Below are positions 5,374-6,566 of a DNA stretch of 6,566 bases, in pieces. How positions within the stretch are numbered: position 1 is the first letter of the stretch; every line of letters starts with the position of its first letter. The position numbers and the translations under genes are program-made. Under the pieces are notes generated by a model. That model was not told the DNA's origin. It did no database searches and saw nothing but the letters and a program-made list of their open reading frames with translations. Origin of the DNA: JAPOQD01 sp964620555 (lineage in GTDB: Bacteria > Pseudomonadota > Gammaproteobacteria > Pseudomonadales > Halieaceae); assembly GCA_964620555.1 (NCBI GenBank), contig CAZUGZ010000067.1, positions 1 through 6,566 on the forward strand, written 5' to 3'.

Positions 5374-5411
5374 GGCGAGCACCCGCCAATGGGGGCCGGC
5401 GGCGCCGGCCC
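5374..5411 (-). promoter_or_regulatory. Hairpins in the argE leader or 5' end
   Basis: GGGCCGGC (5393-5400) and GCCGGCCC (5404-5411) form an 8-bp GC stem with a 3-nt loop. Next to it GGCG (5374-5377) and CGCC (5384-5387) can form a short stem just before the GTG candidate start at 5372. If translation starts at that GTG, these lie in the 5' untranslated leader and would enclose the G-rich candidate ribosome binding site. If it starts at the TTG at 5435, they are simply coding sequence. Their role is inferred from pairing only. Confidence 0.3.
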
Positions 5412-5463
5412 GGTACCGGAACGAAAACCCTGCAAGTGTGGAAAGCAGCCATAACCGCCACGT

Positions 5464-5469
5464 AGTATA
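5464..5469 (-). promoter_or_regulatory. Putative argE -10 element
   Basis: The minus strand reads TATACT here, one mismatch from the TATAAT consensus. Transcription would begin near 5457, about 20 nt before the TTG at 5435 and about 85 nt before the GTG at 5372. No good -35 hexamer lies 16-18 bp upstream, where the sequence belongs to the hairpin at 5480-5521. The promoter may be weak or need an activator. Confidence 0.4.
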
Positions 5470-5479
5470 CAGGCACAGC

Positions 5480-5521
5480 GGCGGGAAATGGCGCTCGCTC
5501 CCGCCGGCGCCTTTTCCCGCC
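5480..5521 (-). terminator. Strong imperfect hairpin after katG (terminator-like, no U-tract)
   Basis: GGCGGGAAA (5480-5488) pairs with TTTCCCGCC (5513-5521) over 9 bp. After one mismatch (5489/5512), GGCGC (5490-5494) pairs with GCGCC (5507-5511), leaving a 12-nt loop. It lies 28 bp past the katG stop and just upstream of the argE -10. Neither side is followed by a run of U, so classical Rho-independent termination is doubtful. It could protect the 3' end of katG mRNA or attenuate read-through into argE. Confidence 0.45.
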
Positions 5522-5549
5522 GGCCACAGCCCGACCCGGCGAAACGGAA

Positions 5550-6566
5550 TCAGGAACCGTCGAAACGGCCGAGCTCCATCACCTTGGTCCAGGCAGCCAC
5601 GAAGTCGTCGACAAACTGCTGCCGGGAATCCTCACAGGCATACACCTCCGCAATGGCCCGCAGTTCCGAGTTGGAACCGAAGATGAGATCGACGCGCGTG
5701 CCGGTCCACTTGGGTTCGCCCGTTGCCCGATCGCGCCCCTCGAAGACGTCTTCGAGACCGGGGGCCGCCGTCCACGCCGTGCCCATGTCGAGCAGGTTCA
5801 GGAAGAAGTCATTGGTGAGCACCTCGGGCCGCCCGGTGAAGACTCCGTGCCGGGACCGTTTGAAGTTTGCATTGAGGACGCGCATGCCACCGACCAGAAC
5901 CGTCATCTCGGGGGCGGTCAGTCCCAGCAACTGGGCCCGGTCCACCAGCAACTGTTCCGCCGATGGGGCGCCGGGGCCCCTGCGATAGTTGCGAAACCCG
6001 TCCGCCACCGGTTCGAGCACGGCAAAGGAGTCGACGTCGGTCTGCTCCTGGGAGGCATCGGCGCGCCCCGGGGTGAACGGCACCGTCACCGGGTGTCCGC
6101 CCTGTTCGGCGGCCTGCTCCACGGCCGCGCAGCCGCCCAGAACGATCACGTCGGCCAGGGACACGCTCTTGCCGGCGGACGCCGAGCGATTGAAATCCCG
6201 CTGGATGCCCTCGAGGACCTGCAGCACTTCTGCCAGGCGGGCGGGCTCGTTGACTTCCCAGTCCCGTTGCGGCGCGAGGCGAATGCGCGCCCCATCCGCG
6301 CCACCGCGCAGGTCGGAACCGCGGAAGGTCGATGCCGAAGCCCAGGCGGTGGAGACGAGTTGGGAGACGGAGAGCCCCGAAGCGAGAATGCCGGCCTTGA
6401 GGGCGGCAATGTCCGGCTCTTCGATCAGGCGATGGGTGACGGCCGGCACCGGGTCCTGCCAGATCAGCTCCTCCGCCGGGACCTCGGGGCCGAGGTAGCG
6501 GGAGCGGGGCCCCATGTCGCGGTGGGTCAGCTTGAACCAGGCCCGGGCGAAGGCGTCGGCCAGTTG
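5550..6566 (-). CDS. katG: Catalase-peroxidase KatG, C-terminal part (gene runs off the right edge)
   Basis: The 338 visible residues are the C-terminal end of the bifunctional haem catalase-peroxidase, which removes H2O2 and has peroxidase activity. The frame is open to the last base of the window, entering with QLADAFARAWFKLTHRDMGP, and ends at TGA (5550-5552). Family members have about 720-750 residues, so slightly under half is seen: the end of the N-terminal haem domain, the linker with YLGPEVPAEELIWQDPVPA, and the C-terminal haem-less peroxidase-like domain. Typical segments are KSVSLADVIVLGG, PEMTVLVGGMRVL, GVFTGRPEVLTNDFFLNLLDM, KWTGTRVDLIFGSNSELRA and the end FVAAWTKVMELGRFDGS. The arginine in SRYLGP probably matches the mobile arginine next to the Met-Tyr-Trp adduct. 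The haem ligands and the adduct residues lie outside the window. No damage is seen in this part. Confidence 0.95.
   Translation of the reverse strand, partial: QLADAFARAWFKLTHRDMGPRSRYLGPEVPAEELIWQDPVPAVTHRLIEEPDIAALKAGILASGLSVSQLVSTAWASASTFRGSDLRGGADGARIRLAPQRDWEVNEPARLAEVLQVLEGIQRDFNRSASAGKSVSLADVIVLGGCAAVEQAAEQGGHPVTVPFTPGRADASQEQTDVDSFAVLEPVADGFRNYRRGPGAPSAEQLLVDRAQLLGLTAPEMTVLVGGMRVLNANFKRSRHGVFTGRPEVLTNDFFLNLLDMGTAWTAAPGLEDVFEGRDRATGEPKWTGTRVDLIFGSNSELRAIAEVYACEDSRQQFVDDFVAAWTKVMELGRFDGS

Noticed and set aside
4236..5465. Long open frame on the plus strand opposite argE
   Set aside because: It is the antisense shadow of argE in GC-rich DNA, with no recognisable domain. argE has all its catalytic residues.

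Overview
The window looks like a chromosomal segment of a GC-rich gammaproteobacterium. N-acetylglutamate synthase (argA) is of the long fused kinase-like/GNAT type, and both it and acetylornithine deacetylase (argE) read like the Pseudomonas-type enzymes. That, with katG and the abundance of intergenic repeats, suggests a Pseudomonas-related or marine gammaproteobacterial lineage. The placement is an inference from remembered protein families, not from a search. A run of exactly 100 N (2612-2711) shows that this is a scaffolded draft assembly.

Layout from left to right. Positions 1-178 hold a cluster of intergenic repeats built on GGGACACCC and on a TTCGTCATYCCGG REP-like module. Positions 257-885 (+) are a two-gene toxin-antitoxin operon, a Phd/YefM-type antitoxin and a VapC PIN-domain ribonuclease, overlapping by one base. 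Positions 886-1027 hold another REP-like palindrome and short tandem repeats that run up to the stop codon of argA. argA occupies 1028-2332 (-). Positions 2333-2987 are a 655-bp gene-free stretch: about 110 bp of argA upstream region, then facing blocks of two minisatellite-like repeats interrupted by the N gap. Positions 2988-4082 (+) encode a secreted dienelactone-hydrolase-family alpha/beta hydrolase. Positions 4083-4202 carry a REP-like hairpin between convergent genes. argE lies at 4203-5372 (-), possibly starting at 5435. Positions 5436-5549 contain a strong imperfect hairpin and a putative argE promoter. Positions 5550-6566 (-) are the C-terminal 338 residues of catalase-peroxidase KatG, which continues past the right edge.

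How the genes work together: ArgA makes N-acetylglutamate, the first step of arginine synthesis, and ArgE removes the acetyl group at the ornithine step. Both lie on the minus strand with argE upstream, but they are separated by an oppositely oriented hydrolase gene and the repeat array. KatG handles hydrogen peroxide. The toxin-antitoxin operon is a self-contained module bracketed by near-identical direct repeats of about 35 bp.

The most unusual material is the repeat system. One 20-bp core occurs in opposite orientations on the two sides of argA. The main array alternates 30/31-bp and 23/24-bp subunits. The two edges of the N gap carry the same 55-mer, which suggests an unmerged contig overlap rather than truly missing sequence. 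I saw no CRISPR array, tRNA, rRNA, transposase gene or phage gene.
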